The notes: generated from the sequence alone by a model not told the origin. A DNA stretch of 64,000 bases from Nocardioides terrigena (GCF_003047265.1 NZ_PZYY01000007.1:248001-312000); one strand, 5' to 3'; positions 43,810 through 52,625 are shown, numbered from the stretch's first letter. Program-made: numbers and translations.

Positions 43810-44355
43810 ATGGTGGACCTGTGCCGGGCCGCGCCCGCGGAGCGGGCCGCGTCCCTGCCCGGCGACGAGCTGGTCGCGGCCGACGTGGTCATGGACCGCG
43901 GCTTCTCCCTCGCCGCTGCGCCGGAAGCGGTGTGGCCGTGGCTGGTGCAGCTCGGCAAGCGGCGCGCCGGGTGGTACCTCCCGGGCTCGGTCGAGCGCTG
44001 TCTGCCCCGCTCACGCCGCGCGCTGCGCCATGTGGACCCGGCGTTGCTCGAGCACCGGGTGGGCGACGTGATCCCCGACTGGGGAGGAGCGGACGCGACC
44101 TTCACCGTCGCTGCGATCGAGGCGCCGCGGCTGCTCCTCTACACCTCCCGCCGCGGGCGCACGGACCTCACGTGGTGCCTGCACCTGTCACCGGAGTCCG
44201 CGGGCACCCGCGCCCACCTGCGGTTGCGGCTCGGGCCGGTACGCCGTCAGCGGCTCGCCGAGGTCGGCGGCGGGTTGGTCGACGCCCTGACCGTCGCCGG
44301 GCTCGCCGCGGGGCTGCGGGAGCGTCTCGAGCGCCCGGACAGCCTGGGCCGATGA
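43810..44355 (+). CDS. SRPBCC-like hypothetical protein
   Basis: 181 residues. The segment FSLAAAPEAVWPWLVQLGKRRAGWY is typical of the START/SRPBCC ligand-binding fold in small actinobacterial proteins, and the following strands GDVIPDWGG...LLLYTSRRG...HLSPESAG fit the beta-sheet. Ligand unknown. It begins 2 bases after the YjbQ stop and its stop overlaps the next ATG, so it is in one operon with the thiamine pair and the acetyltransferase. Confidence 0.75.
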   Translation: MVDLCRAAPAERAASLPGDELVAADVVMDRGFSLAAAPEAVWPWLVQLGKRRAGWYLPGSVERCLPRSRRALRHVDPALLEHRVGDVIPDWGGADATFTVAAIEAPRLLLYTSRRGRTDLTWCLHLSPESAGTRAHLRLRLGPVRRQRLAEVGGGLVDALTVAGLAAGLRERLERPDSLGR

Positions 44356-44969
44356 GCGAGGCGGAGCGGATCGTCGTACGTGCCGCCACCGAGGACGACC
44401 ACGCCGGCATCGACCGGGTGATCCGGAACGCCTTCGGGGCCGAGGACCCGGCGGAGGGCGAGAAGGTCGGCTCGTTGTGGCCGGACGTCCGCGCGAGTGG
44501 GCACGTGCTCGTCGAGCTGGTCGCCGTCGCGGACGGCCGCGTCGTGGGGCACGTGGGCATCAGCCGGTGCTGGATCGACGCCCGTCCGGCCCTGGTGGAG
44601 GCCGCGATGCTCAGCCCGCTGAGCGTGGCGCCCGACGTGCAGCAGCAGGGCATCGGTGCGACGCTCGTGCGCGCGGCCGTGAGCGCCTCCGAGGCGCTGG
44701 GTGGTCCGGCGCTCTTCCTCGAGGGGAGCCCGGCCTTCTACGGTCGTCGCGGCTTCTCGAGAGCCAGCACCCACGGGTTCGAGGCGCCCTCGCGACGTAC
44801 TCCCGACGCGGCCTTCCAGGTGGTGCTGCACCCGGGGTCGGAGGACTGGATGAGTGGACGGGTGGTCTGCCCGGAGGTGTGGTGGCGCCACGACTCCGTG
44901 GGCCTGCGCGACCCCGACCTCGCGTTCCTGGAGGAGCTGTTCGCGCGACAGCACCCACCGCCCGTGTGA
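44352..44969 (+). CDS. GNAT family N-acetyltransferase
   Basis: 205 residues. The acetyl-CoA-binding motif SVAPDVQQQGIGATLVRAAVSAS sits at about 98-120; the N-terminus VVRAATEDDHAGI is typical for the family. The C-terminal third (FEAPSRRTPDAAF...) fits the subgroup that also carries an EAT/Eis-like extension. Substrate unknown. ATG overlaps the SRPBCC stop. Confidence 0.88.
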   Translation: MSEAERIVVRAATEDDHAGIDRVIRNAFGAEDPAEGEKVGSLWPDVRASGHVLVELVAVADGRVVGHVGISRCWIDARPALVEAAMLSPLSVAPDVQQQGIGATLVRAAVSASEALGGPALFLEGSPAFYGRRGFSRASTHGFEAPSRRTPDAAFQVVLHPGSEDWMSGRVVCPEVWWRHDSVGLRDPDLAFLEELFARQHPPPV

Positions 44970-44986
44970 GCCGATGCGGCAGACAC

Positions 44987-45007
44987 CTCACCCGGGAGGG
45001 GTGAGGC
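44987..45007. terminator. Hairpin between GNAT and formylglycine-enzyme genes
   Basis: CCTCACCC and GGGTGAGG pair perfectly (8 bases) around a 5-base loop. It probably ends the thiamine-linked operon; it could also be an operator for the next gene, whose -10 box (TAGCGT) lies at 45028-45033. Confidence 0.5.
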
Positions 45008-45074
45008 CTGCTCCGGTGGGTGCTCCTAGCGTCGGGACCGGCGAAACCCCTCGCCGCTGGCCGAAGGAATCCCC

Positions 45075-46064
45075 ATGCCGGACCCGCAGACCCACCCGGA
45101 CGGGAGTGGGATGGACGGCCACGGCTGTTGTGCTCCCTCGCGGCAACCGGGGACGGGGACGGGGGCGGACGCCGGACGAGGTCCGGCGGTCTCCCGGGAC
45201 GACCACCCTCCGGAGCCCGACACCCTCGTCGTGGTGCCCGGCGGGCCCTTCGCCATGGGGAGCGAGCACGCCGGCGCCGACCCGGCGGACGGCGAGGGGC
45301 CGGTCCACGAGGTGGAGGTCCCCTCGTTTCGGATCGACTCCGTCGCCGTCGACAACGAGCGCTTCGCAGCGTTCGTGGACGCCACCGGGCACCGCACCGA
45401 CGCGGAGAGGTACGGCTGGTCCTTCGTCTTCGCGGGCCACCTCCCGGACGACTTCCCCGACACGGCCGGGGTGGCCGCCGCGCCGTGGTGGCGCCAGGTC
45501 TTCGGCGCCGACTGGCGACACCCCGAGGGACCGCACTCCACGGTCGACGACCGAGCCGGCCACCCGGTCGTGCACGTGTCCTGGACGGACGCGACGGCCT
45601 ACTGCGCGTGGAGCGGCACCCGGCTCCCGACCGAGGCCGAGTGGGAGTACGCCGCCCGCGGCGGGCTCGAGGGCGCCACCTTCCCGTGGGGCGACGACCT
45701 CGAGCCCGGCGGCACGCACCGGATGAACGTGTTCCAGGGACAGTTCCCGGGGCACGACACCGCGGCGGACGGCTACGACGGCACCGCCCCGGTCACGGCG
45801 TACCCGCCCAACGGCTACGGCCTCCACAACATGACGGGCAACGTCTGGGAGTGGTGCGCCGACTGGCACGACCCGGGCTACTACCGGCGCTCGCCCCGGA
45901 GCGCGCCGGTGGGCCCGGAGATAGGGACGCACCGGGTCATGCGCGGCGGCTCGTTCCTGTGCCACGCGTCGTACTGCGAGCGGTACCGCGTGGCGGCACG
46001 CAGCGGGAGCGACCCCGCGAGCAGCACCGGGCACGCCGGCTTCCGGGTGGCGGCGGACCTCTGA
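45075..46064 (+). CDS. Formylglycine-generating enzyme (sulfatase-activating)
   Basis: 329 residues. The SUMF1/FGE domain starts near residue 55 (TLVVVPGGPFAMGSEHAGADPADGEGPVHEVEV) and includes the WEYAARGG, GNVWEWCADW and MRGGSFLCHASYCERYRVAARSG blocks. The two cysteines of the last block, about 296 and 301, are the copper-binding active-site pair of true formylglycine-generating enzymes, which convert a sulfatase cysteine to formylglycine. The unusual lead of 50 residues is polar. No sulfatase is in the window, so its substrate lies elsewhere. Start ATG 45075 with AAGGAA seven bases upstream. Confidence 0.93.
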   Translation: MPDPQTHPDGSGMDGHGCCAPSRQPGTGTGADAGRGPAVSRDDHPPEPDTLVVVPGGPFAMGSEHAGADPADGEGPVHEVEVPSFRIDSVAVDNERFAAFVDATGHRTDAERYGWSFVFAGHLPDDFPDTAGVAAAPWWRQVFGADWRHPEGPHSTVDDRAGHPVVHVSWTDATAYCAWSGTRLPTEAEWEYAARGGLEGATFPWGDDLEPGGTHRMNVFQGQFPGHDTAADGYDGTAPVTAYPPNGYGLHNMTGNVWEWCADWHDPGYYRRSPRSAPVGPEIGTHRVMRGGSFLCHASYCERYRVAARSGSDPASSTGHAGFRVAADL

Positions 46065-46081
46065 CCGCGCTCCGATTGCTT

Positions 46082-46097
46082 TCGAACAGGTGTTCGA
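46082..46097 (+). promoter_or_regulatory. Perfect LexA SOS box
   Basis: TCGAAC-AGGT-GTTCGA matches the actinobacterial SOS box TCGAAC-N4-GTTCGA exactly. It ends 13 bases before the ATG of the gene at 46111, so LexA bound here would block its transcription. Confidence 0.85.
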
Positions 46098-46110
46098 GAG
46101 ACGATGGGGC

Positions 46111-46482
46111 ATGGTCTCCTCCGTCGCACCCCCCGGCTGGCCGCGAGAGGTCCGCCCACCAGACGCCCCCGACTGGGAGGTCACCGCGGCGAGCTGGCTC
46201 CTGGACCTGTGCCCCGCGGAGTACCGCCGCTACCCCGGGCTGCGCCGCCACGTCGTGGTGCTGGCGCGGTTCGCCGTGCTGCACGTCGAGGCCCAGCAGG
46301 CGGCGTGTCGTCGGGGGCTCAGCCAGATCCGTGCCGACCTCAAGGACGTGGCGATGCTGGAGGTCGTCGACGCGGCAGTCCAGACCTTCCAGCTGGACGA
46401 CGCGCGCCTCCAGGCCACCCGACGCGCGGTCGGGCTCGTCGAGGACGCGCTACGCGGCCGCCGGTACGTCGCGCGGCTCTGA
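46111..46482 (+). CDS. Small conserved protein under LexA control
   Basis: 123 residues, soluble and mostly helical, with the core WLLDLCPAEYRRYPGLRRHVVVLARFAVLHVEAQQAACRRGLSQIRADL and a C-terminal helix. No nuclease, helicase or protease motif is visible. A perfect SOS box stands directly upstream, so it should be part of the DNA-damage response. I use ATG 46111, because the in-frame GTG at 46090 would lie inside the box. The 3' end overlaps the convergent membrane-protein gene by 33 bases. Function unknown. Confidence 0.8.
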   Translation: MVSSVAPPGWPREVRPPDAPDWEVTAASWLLDLCPAEYRRYPGLRRHVVVLARFAVLHVEAQQAACRRGLSQIRADLKDVAMLEVVDAAVQTFQLDDARLQATRRAVGLVEDALRGRRYVARL

Positions 46483-47031
46483 CGACCGGCCCGGCACCCA
46501 CCGGGGCAGCACCTCAGGCCACCAGCGCCGCAGGGTCCAGACGTACAGGAGCGTCAGCGGCAGCCAGCCCAGCAGGGCGTGACCGAACGGGTGGACCGTG
46601 TCGGGGAAGTCGAGACCGCCGTTGCCGTCGGGCTCGCAGAGGCTCGGCACCTCACCGGCCCAGCAGGGCGTCACGACGTGCGGCACGAGCTGCGCGCCGA
46701 CGAGCACGACGATCGGACCGGCCACCAGGAGCACGCACCTCAGCACCACCGCCCGCGGGTGCGACTCGGCGAGCACCATCGCGGCGGAGGTGACGGCCAG
46801 GACCAGGCCCACGACCACCAGCACCGTGGGGACCACCGGGAGGTCCGCGACCCGGTCGATCCCCGACGGCAGCGGATCGGACTCCGACGCCGCGTCGGCG
46901 CCCAGGTCGGGGAAGACGAAACCCAGCAGCGCCACGGCCGTGCCCGCGACGATCGCGGTCGCGGCCGCGAGCACGGTGAACGTCACCGACCCTCGACCGA
47001 CCTGCAGCGCCCTCGTCCCCCGGGTAGCCAT
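46450..47031 (-). CDS. Four-helix membrane protein
   Basis: 193 residues with about four membrane helices (about 17-38, 68-90, 98-118 and 150-170). Between helices 3 and 4 lies a loop with two cysteines (PCWAGEVPSLC) that may form a disulfide on the outside. I do not recognise the family; it is like small actinobacterial integral membrane proteins of the DUF998 type. ATG 47031 chosen as the first Met before the first helix. It overlaps the SOS-boxed gene by 33 bases at the 3' end. Confidence 0.7.
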   Translation of the reverse strand: MATRGTRALQVGRGSVTFTVLAAATAIVAGTAVALLGFVFPDLGADAASESDPLPSGIDRVADLPVVPTVLVVVGLVLAVTSAAMVLAESHPRAVVLRCVLLVAGPIVVLVGAQLVPHVVTPCWAGEVPSLCEPDGNGGLDFPDTVHPFGHALLGWLPLTLLYVWTLRRWWPEVLPRWVPGRSSEPRDVPAAA

Positions 47032-47088
47032 GGACCCATGGTGCCGTGGGCACCGCACGCCTGTCATGCCCCAGGTCGGGCACGTGGC

Positions 47089-47094
47089 TAGGGT
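47089..47094 (+). promoter_or_regulatory. -10 box (TAGGGT) of the double Nudix gene
   Basis: TAGGGT ends six bases before the ATG at 47101, no ribosome site. Confidence 0.6.
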
Positions 47095-47100
47095 CGCGGG

Positions 47101-47949
47101 ATGCACACCTTCGCCTCCGTCGCGGTCGTCGACCACCGTGGTCGGGTCCTGATGCAGGAACGCGACGAGCACGCGACGTACGACCCCGACCGCTGGTGCC
47201 TCCCCGGTGGCGGGGTCGAGGACGGCGAGGACTTCCGCGCGGCCGCCGTCCGCGAGCTCGCCGAGGAGACCGGCCTCGAGGTCGAGTCGCACCACCTGGC
47301 CTCCCTCGGCGTGACCCGCTTCCACAACCCGGCGTGCGGTGGCGAGGACGAGTTCGAGACGTTCGCGGTGCGCCTCGACGTCTCCGACGAGGACGTCGTC
47401 TGCGGCGAGGGACGCCAGATGGTGTTCGTCGACCCGGCGCGCCTCGACGAGCTCCCGCTCGTCCGCGCCGCCACCCTCATGCTGCCCCGGGTCCTGGAGT
47501 GGCGCGACGCCACCGGCCAGCACCTGTTCGCCGGCGTCCTCCTCGTCGATCGTCGGGGCCGACTGCTGCTGCAGGAGCGGGACGAGCATCCCCGCATCGA
47601 CCCGGAGAAGTGGGGCCTCCCCGGCGGCCACCTCGACCCGGGTGAGGACTTCGAGCCCGGTGCCTACCGCGAGCTCGAGGAGGAGACGGGGGTCCGGCTG
47701 GCCCCGGGGACCCTGGAGATGTGGGGGGAGTTCGTCGTCGACCACCGCGCGGCGTACGGCACCTTCGACCGGATGCAGGTCTTCGTCGCCGCGACCGACC
47801 TCACCGACGACGACATCGAGTGCCACGAGGGCCGGCGCATCGTGTTCGTCGACCCGGCCGAGGCTCGCGGCCTCGATCTCTCCAGCGCGGCGGCCGACAT
47901 CGTCCCGGCCTTCCTCGACTCGCCGACGTACGCCAGCATGACCCCATGA
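47101..47949 (+). CDS. Double Nudix hydrolase
   Basis: 282 residues with two complete Nudix domains: residues 1-135 with GGGVEDGEDFRAAAVRELAEETG and residues 140-275 with GGHLDPGEDFEPGAYRELEEETG. Both boxes keep the G-x5-E-x7-R-E-x2-E-E-x-G pattern, so both may be active. Nudix enzymes cleave nucleoside diphosphates linked to another group; the substrate is unknown. Leaderless start at ATG 47101. Coupled by 4 bases to the next gene. The fusion of two similar domains is probably an internal duplication. Confidence 0.9.
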   Translation: MHTFASVAVVDHRGRVLMQERDEHATYDPDRWCLPGGGVEDGEDFRAAAVRELAEETGLEVESHHLASLGVTRFHNPACGGEDEFETFAVRLDVSDEDVVCGEGRQMVFVDPARLDELPLVRAATLMLPRVLEWRDATGQHLFAGVLLVDRRGRLLLQERDEHPRIDPEKWGLPGGHLDPGEDFEPGAYRELEEETGVRLAPGTLEMWGEFVVDHRAAYGTFDRMQVFVAATDLTDDDIECHEGRRIVFVDPAEARGLDLSSAAADIVPAFLDSPTYASMTP

Positions 47950-48878
47950 CCTTCACCGTCCACCCCGTGCCCGGTCCCGGCGCCGAGGACGTGGTCGTGG
48001 CGCCCGACGGCCACGTCTACACCGGCACCGAGGACGGCTCGATCTTCCGGCTCAGCCCCGACGGCCGGCGGGTCCAGCGGGTCGCGCACACCGGCGGACG
48101 TCCGCTGGGGATCGAGCTCTTCGACGACGGCGACCTCCTCGTCTGCGACGCCCACCGGGGCCTGCTGGTGGTCCACGTCGCCGGCAGCGCGGACGGGGCC
48201 GACGCCCCCGTCGAGACGCTGCTCACCCGGGTCGACGGGACCGCGATGCGCTTCTGCAACAACGCCGCGATCGCGAGCGACGGCACGATCTGGTTCAGCG
48301 ACTCCTCGACCCGCTTCGGGATCGAGCAGTGGAAGGACGACTTCGTCCAGGACACCCGCACCGGACGGCTGCTGCGGCGCGACCCCGACGGCACGGTCAC
48401 CGTCGTCCTCGACGGCCTCGCCTTCGCCAACGGGGTGGCCCTGGCGGCCGACGAGGGCTTCGTCGCCGTGGCCGAGACGGGCGCTCGCACCGTCGTACGC
48501 CAGTGGCTCCGGGGCCCGCGGGCGGGGGAGCGGGACCTGCTCGTCGGCGACCTGCCCGGCTATCCCGACAACATCGCGCGCGGCAGCGACGGGCTCATCT
48601 GGGTCACCATCGCCAGCCCCCTGGACCCGGTCGTCGAGCGGCTCCAGAAGGCCCCCCACGTGGTGCGCAGGCTCGTCACCCGGATCCCCGAGCGCCTGCA
48701 GCCCAGCCCGCAGCAGACGATCCGGGTGCAGGCGTACGACGACGACGGCACGCTGGTGCACGACATCGACCTCCACGTCCCGGGCTACCACATGGTCACC
48801 GGGGTCCGGGAGCACGCGGGCCGGGTCTGGATGGGGAGCCTCCACGAGCCGGCAGTGGCTGTCTACGACCTGGCATGA
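47946..48878 (+). CDS. SMP-30/strictosidine-synthase-like beta-propeller protein
   Basis: 310 residues in a six-blade propeller pattern (AEDVVVAPDGHVYTGTEDG, NNAAIASDGTIWFSDSS, GLAFANGVALAADEGFVAVAET, GYPDNIARGSDGLIWV). The FANGV and PDNI blocks and SDS are those of the strictosidine synthase/SMP-30 family. No signal peptide. Such proteins are lactonases or metal-dependent hydrolases; the catalytic metal residues cannot be fixed with confidence. Coupled to the double Nudix gene. Confidence 0.85.
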   Translation: MTFTVHPVPGPGAEDVVVAPDGHVYTGTEDGSIFRLSPDGRRVQRVAHTGGRPLGIELFDDGDLLVCDAHRGLLVVHVAGSADGADAPVETLLTRVDGTAMRFCNNAAIASDGTIWFSDSSTRFGIEQWKDDFVQDTRTGRLLRRDPDGTVTVVLDGLAFANGVALAADEGFVAVAETGARTVVRQWLRGPRAGERDLLVGDLPGYPDNIARGSDGLIWVTIASPLDPVVERLQKAPHVVRRLVTRIPERLQPSPQQTIRVQAYDDDGTLVHDIDLHVPGYHMVTGVREHAGRVWMGSLHEPAVAVYDLA

Positions 48879-48880
48879 AA

Positions 48881-48886
48881 TAGACT
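48881..48886 (+). promoter_or_regulatory. -10 box (TAGACT) of dxs
   Basis: TAGACT ends seven bases before the ATG at 48894. It overlaps nothing but the short gap after the propeller gene, so dxs has its own promoter. Confidence 0.6.
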
Positions 48887-48893
48887 CCCCGCC

Positions 48894-50798
48894 ATGGGTC
48901 ATCTCGAGTCGATCACGTCCCCGCAGGACCTCCGCGGGCTCAGCGACGACCAGCTGGAAGCGCTGGCTGCGGAGATCCGGGACCTCATGATCCGGACGGT
49001 CGCCACCAACAGCGGCCACCTCGGTCCCAACCTCGGCGTCGTGGAGCTCACGCTGGCGATCCACCGGGTCTTCGAGAGCCCGCACGACCGCGTCGTCTTC
49101 GACACCGGGCACCAGTCCTACGTCCACAAGCTCGTCACCGGCAGGCGCGAGGCGTTCGGGACACTGCGCAAGGAGGGTGGCGTCAGCGGCTACCCCAGCC
49201 AGGCCGAGTCCGAGCACGACATCGTGGAGAACTCCCACGCGTCGACCGCGCTGTCCTACGCCGACGGCCTCGCCAAGGCCTACGCCATCCAGGGCCTCGA
49301 GCGCCACGTCGTGGCCGTCATCGGCGACGGCGCGCTCACCGGCGGCATGGCCTGGGAGGCGCTCAACAACATCGCGATCAACCCGCAGAGCCGGCTCGTG
49401 ATCGTGGTCAACGACAACGGCCGCTCCTACACGCCCACCATCGGTGGCCTCGCGACGGCGCTCACCACGCTGCGCACCGACCCCCAGTACGAACGCCTCC
49501 TCGAGGTCGTCAAGCGCCGCCTCAACGCCGTCCCCGGCATCGGGCACGCGGCGTACGACGCGCTGCACGCGGTCAAGAAGGGCATGAAGGACGCCCTGGC
49601 CCCGCAGGGCCTCTTCGAGGACCTCGGCCTCAAGTACGTCGGTCCGATCGACGGCCACGACCGGACGGCCATGGAGGGCGCGCTCACCAAGGCCAAGCGC
49701 TTCGGTGGCCCGGTCATCGTGCACGCCATCACGCGCAAGGGCTACGGCTACGACCCGGCCGAGCGGCACGAGGCCGACCAGTTCCACGCTCCTGGCCCCT
49801 TCGACGTCCAGACGGGCGCCGAGAAGCCCAAGGGACGCATCTGGACCGACCACTTCTCCGACGCCATGGTCGAGGTGGGCGAGCGGCGCAAGGACGTCGT
49901 CGCCATCACCGCCGCGATGATGCACCCGGTGGGCCTCGACACGTTCGCCACGAGGTTCCCCGAGCGCACCTTCGACGTCGGGATCGCGGAGCAGCACGCC
50001 GCGACGTCGGCCGCCGGCCTGGCCATGGGCGGCCTGCACCCGGTCTTCGCCGTCTACGCGACCTTCCTCAACCGCGCCTTCGACCAGGTCCTGATGGACT
50101 GCGCCCTGCACCGGTGCGGTGTCACGTTCGTGCTCGACCGCTCGGGCGTCACCGGCGACGACGGCGCCAGCCACAACGGCATGTGGGACATGTCGATCCT
50201 CCAGGTCGTGCCCGGCCTGCGACTGGCTGCGCCCCGCGACGTCACCCGGTTGCGCGAGCTGCTCGACGAGGCCGTCGACGTCTCCGACGCGCCCACCGTG
50301 GTGCGCTTCCCCAAGGGCCCGCCGCCCGAGGACATCGACACCCTGTCCAAGGCGGGCGGTGCCGACGTGCTCGTCCGCAACGGCGAGCAGGACGTCCTCG
50401 TCGTCGCCGTCGGCTCCATGTGCACGGTCGCCGTCGACGTGGCCGAGCGGCTCACGGCGCAGGGGATCGGCGTCACCGTGGTCGACCCGCGCTGGGTCAA
50501 GCCCGTCGACCCCGCGATCGTCGAGCTGGCGCGCCAGCACGCGCTGGTCGTCAGCATCGAGGACAACGGCCGCATCGGGGGTTGTGGTGCGGTGCTGCTG
50601 CAGACCCTCAACGACGCCGGCGTGACCACGCCGTTCCGGCTGCACGGCATCCCGCAGGAGTTCCTGGACCACGCCAAGCGCGACGTCATCCTGACTCGCA
50701 TCGGGCTCGACGCCCAGACCATCGCGCGCGGCATCGTCGAGGACGTGACGGCCCTCGAGAGCGGCCAGCCGCTCGTGGAGGCGGACCACCCCGCCTGA
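48894..50798 (+). CDS. dxs: 1-deoxy-D-xylulose-5-phosphate synthase
   Basis: 634 residues. Joins pyruvate and glyceraldehyde-3-phosphate in the first step of the non-mevalonate isoprenoid pathway. The thiamine-diphosphate site is [18 protein letters not shown] (about 143-160) with NDN, and the transketolase middle domain has [17 protein letters not shown] (catalytic Glu about residue 366). The [14 protein letters not shown] block is also typical. Its leaderless start gives no leader to control translation. A hairpin terminator follows. Confidence 0.97.
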   Translation: MGHLESITSPQDLRGLSDDQLEALAAEIRDLMIRTVATNSGHLGPNLGVVELTLAIHRVFESPHDRVVFDTGHQSYVHKLVTGRREAFGTLRKEGGVSGYPSQAESEHDIVENSHASTALSYADGLAKAYAIQGLERHVVAVIGDGALTGGMAWEALNNIAINPQSRLVIVVNDNGRSYTPTIGGLATALTTLRTDPQYERLLEVVKRRLNAVPGIGHAAYDALHAVKKGMKDALAPQGLFEDLGLKYVGPIDGHDRTAMEGALTKAKRFGGPVIVHAITRKGYGYDPAERHEADQFHAPGPFDVQTGAEKPKGRIWTDHFSDAMVEVGERRKDVVAITAAMMHPVGLDTFATRFPERTFDVGIAEQHAATSAAGLAMGGLHPVFAVYATFLNRAFDQVLMDCALHRCGVTFVLDRSGVTGDDGASHNGMWDMSILQVVPGLRLAAPRDVTRLRELLDEAVDVSDAPTVVRFPKGPPPEDIDTLSKAGGADVLVRNGEQDVLVVAVGSMCTVAVDVAERLTAQGIGVTVVDPRWVKPVDPAIVELARQHALVVSIEDNGRIGGCGAVLLQTLNDAGVTTPFRLHGIPQEFLDHAKRDVILTRIGLDAQTIARGIVEDVTALESGQPLVEADHPA

Positions 50799-50824
50799 GC
50801 CGGCGGGCGCTCGCTCCCGCCGGC
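50799..50824. terminator. Bidirectional hairpin terminator between dxs and a convergent gene
   Basis: GCCGGCGGG and CCCGCCGGC form a perfect 9-base stem around an 8-base loop. It starts right after the dxs stop and its last base is the end of the convergent gene's stop codon. Confidence 0.75.
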
Positions 50825-52002
50825 TAGGGCGACATCCAGCCCGTGGCAGGGACGAGCTCGTCCGGGACCCCGCGCACCACCACGGTGCAGTCGCCCGTGC
50901 TCGCCTCGCACGAGAGCAGGTCCTCCCGTGCGGAGTCGGCGGTGTACGAACCGGCCCGTGCCGCGAAGGTGTCCGCGTCCAGCCACTGGTAGGCCAAGAC
51001 GCTGTCGACGCCCCGTGGGGCGACGGAGGTCCAGCTGTCTCCGGAGACCTCGCCGACCACGGTCGTGTCGTAGGAGGGGAGGTCGCGGCGGCGCGAGACC
51101 AGGTCGTAGAGAGCGGCGCGGCGACCGTCGGGCGAGAGCCGCCCGCCCACCCCGGGCAGGCTGCGCGTGTCCTGCAGGTCGGGTCCGACGCGGAGCTCCT
51201 CCACCTGCACCATGGTCGTCGACCCGTCGGTCTCCCGTGCCTCGAACGCACGCGCCACCTGCAGGACCTGGCCGTCCCGGACGTCCAGCACCTGCGCCTC
51301 GACCCCGTCGGGAGCAGCGAGGAGCGCGGGGTCCTCGCCGTCGAGGGCGTCCCAGGCCATCACGCCGCGGGCGTCGGTGACGTAGACGGTCCGTCCGTCC
51401 ACGGCCGCGACGTGGGCGCCGGCTCCGCCGATCCGTCCCGCGTCGTTCCGGGAGACGGGCTCACCCGGGAGCTCGGCCACCGGGACATCGACGCGATCGC
51501 CCGTGGCGAGGTCGAGGACGCTCAGCGTGCCCGCACCGGCGGCGTCGACCCAGGCGACGACGTCGTCGTCGGACACGAGCCGGCCACGATCGGTCTCGGC
51601 GAGCTGACCGACCTGCGTCGACTCGCCGTCCACCACGGTGTGCACGCGACCCTGCGGGTCGGCCACGACGTAGCCGCTGGGCCCCTGCACGAGGGCGCTG
51701 ATCCGCACATCGGTCTCGACGGTGCGAGACCCGTCGTGGATGGTGCTGCCGACGGCGTACGCGAGGTCGTACGACACCACGGGGGCCGAGACGTCGGCGT
51801 CACGGGCGTCGCCGGACAGCAGGGCAGGAAGGGTGATGCCGGCGGCGATCACGAGCGAGGCCGCCGTGAGGCCGACGAGGCCGACGACGCGGCGTCGGCC
51901 CGCCCGGTGCTCGCCGTCGCGGACCATCGCGGCCACGTCGAGGTCGGGGGCGTCGAGGGCGTCGGCGCGGTCGTGCATGACGTCCGTGAGGAGTCCGGTC
52001 AT
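50824..52002 (-). CDS. Membrane-anchored beta-rich protein, partner of the adjacent sigma factor
   Basis: 392 residues. About 40 cytoplasmic residues (GEHRAGRRR) precede one helix (about 39-61) and a large extracytoplasmic region of strand blocks (GYVVADPQGRVHTVV, DDVVAWVDAAGAGTLSVLDLATG, RTVYVTDARGVMAWDAL). Two cysteines near the C-terminus (LLSCEASTGDCTVV) look like a disulfide. No HxxxCxxC zinc motif. It overlaps the sigma-factor gene before it by 4 bases. The plan mirrors the protein at 41247, though the sequences differ. Confidence 0.75.
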   Translation of the reverse strand: MTGLLTDVMHDRADALDAPDLDVAAMVRDGEHRAGRRRVVGLVGLTAASLVIAAGITLPALLSGDARDADVSAPVVSYDLAYAVGSTIHDGSRTVETDVRISALVQGPSGYVVADPQGRVHTVVDGESTQVGQLAETDRGRLVSDDDVVAWVDAAGAGTLSVLDLATGDRVDVPVAELPGEPVSRNDAGRIGGAGAHVAAVDGRTVYVTDARGVMAWDALDGEDPALLAAPDGVEAQVLDVRDGQVLQVARAFEARETDGSTTMVQVEELRVGPDLQDTRSLPGVGGRLSPDGRRAALYDLVSRRRDLPSYDTTVVGEVSGDSWTSVAPRGVDSVLAYQWLDADTFAARAGSYTADSAREDLLSCEASTGDCTVVVRGVPDELVPATGWMSP

Positions 52003-52550
52003 CGGGTCACCACCATCAGGTCGCGGGGGAGCAGCTCGAGGTGCTCACCGCCGTGGGCGTCGAGGGTCTTGCGGAGGGAGGCCAGACCGGCGTGCACCTG
52101 GCTCTTCACGGTGCCGACGGCGCAGCCGAGCGCCGCGGCGGTCTGGGCCTCGGTGAGGTCCTCGTAGTAGCGCAGCACGATGGCCGCGCGCTGGCGCGGC
52201 GGCAGGGCCTGCAGCGCCGTCCACACCCACTCGCGCCGGGCGACGTCGTCGTCCATCGCGTCGGCCCGGGCCTCCGTGGAGACCTCGGGGATCGCGTCGC
52301 TCGGACGCTCCTGCCACGACTTGCGGCGGTACCACGAGATCGCGGTCGTGGTGATCACCTTGCGGGTGTAGGCCTCGGCCCTCGACGGGTCCCGCAGCGT
52401 CGGCCACGCGACGTACGTCTTGGTGAGGGCCTCCTGGAGGAGGTCCTGGGCGAGCTGGCGCTCACCGACCATGAGGTACGCCGAGCGGTGCAGGGCGGCG
52501 GACCGGGCGGCGACGAACTCGGCGAAGGCCGCCGGATCGCGTCGTGGCAT
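51999..52550 (-). CDS. SigE-family ECF sigma factor
   Basis: 183 residues. Region 2 has LMVGERQLAQDLLQEALTKTYVAW (about 25-49); region 4 has LPPRQRAAIVLRYYEDLTEAQTAAALGCAVGTVKSQVHAGLASLR (about 115-160). It belongs to the same SigE family as the protein at 42583. The ATG is preceded by CCAGGAGCACTG, a good ribosome site. Its stop overlaps the start of the membrane-protein gene after it. Confidence 0.93.
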   Translation of the reverse strand: MPRRDPAAFAEFVAARSAALHRSAYLMVGERQLAQDLLQEALTKTYVAWPTLRDPSRAEAYTRKVITTTAISWYRRKSWQERPSDAIPEVSTEARADAMDDDVARREWVWTALQALPPRQRAAIVLRYYEDLTEAQTAAALGCAVGTVKSQVHAGLASLRKTLDAHGGEHLELLPRDLMVVTR

Positions 52551-52625
52551 CAGTGCTCCTGGAGGAGTCGTCGTGGTGGGTCACCCGTCATGACGATCCA
52601 GGTCGCGCAAAAGGTTCGGTGGGGG

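Noticed and set aside
47664..51251. A 1195-codon open frame on the minus strand
   Set aside because: Antisense to the double Nudix, propeller and dxs genes, all of which have clear motifs. No coherent protein features.
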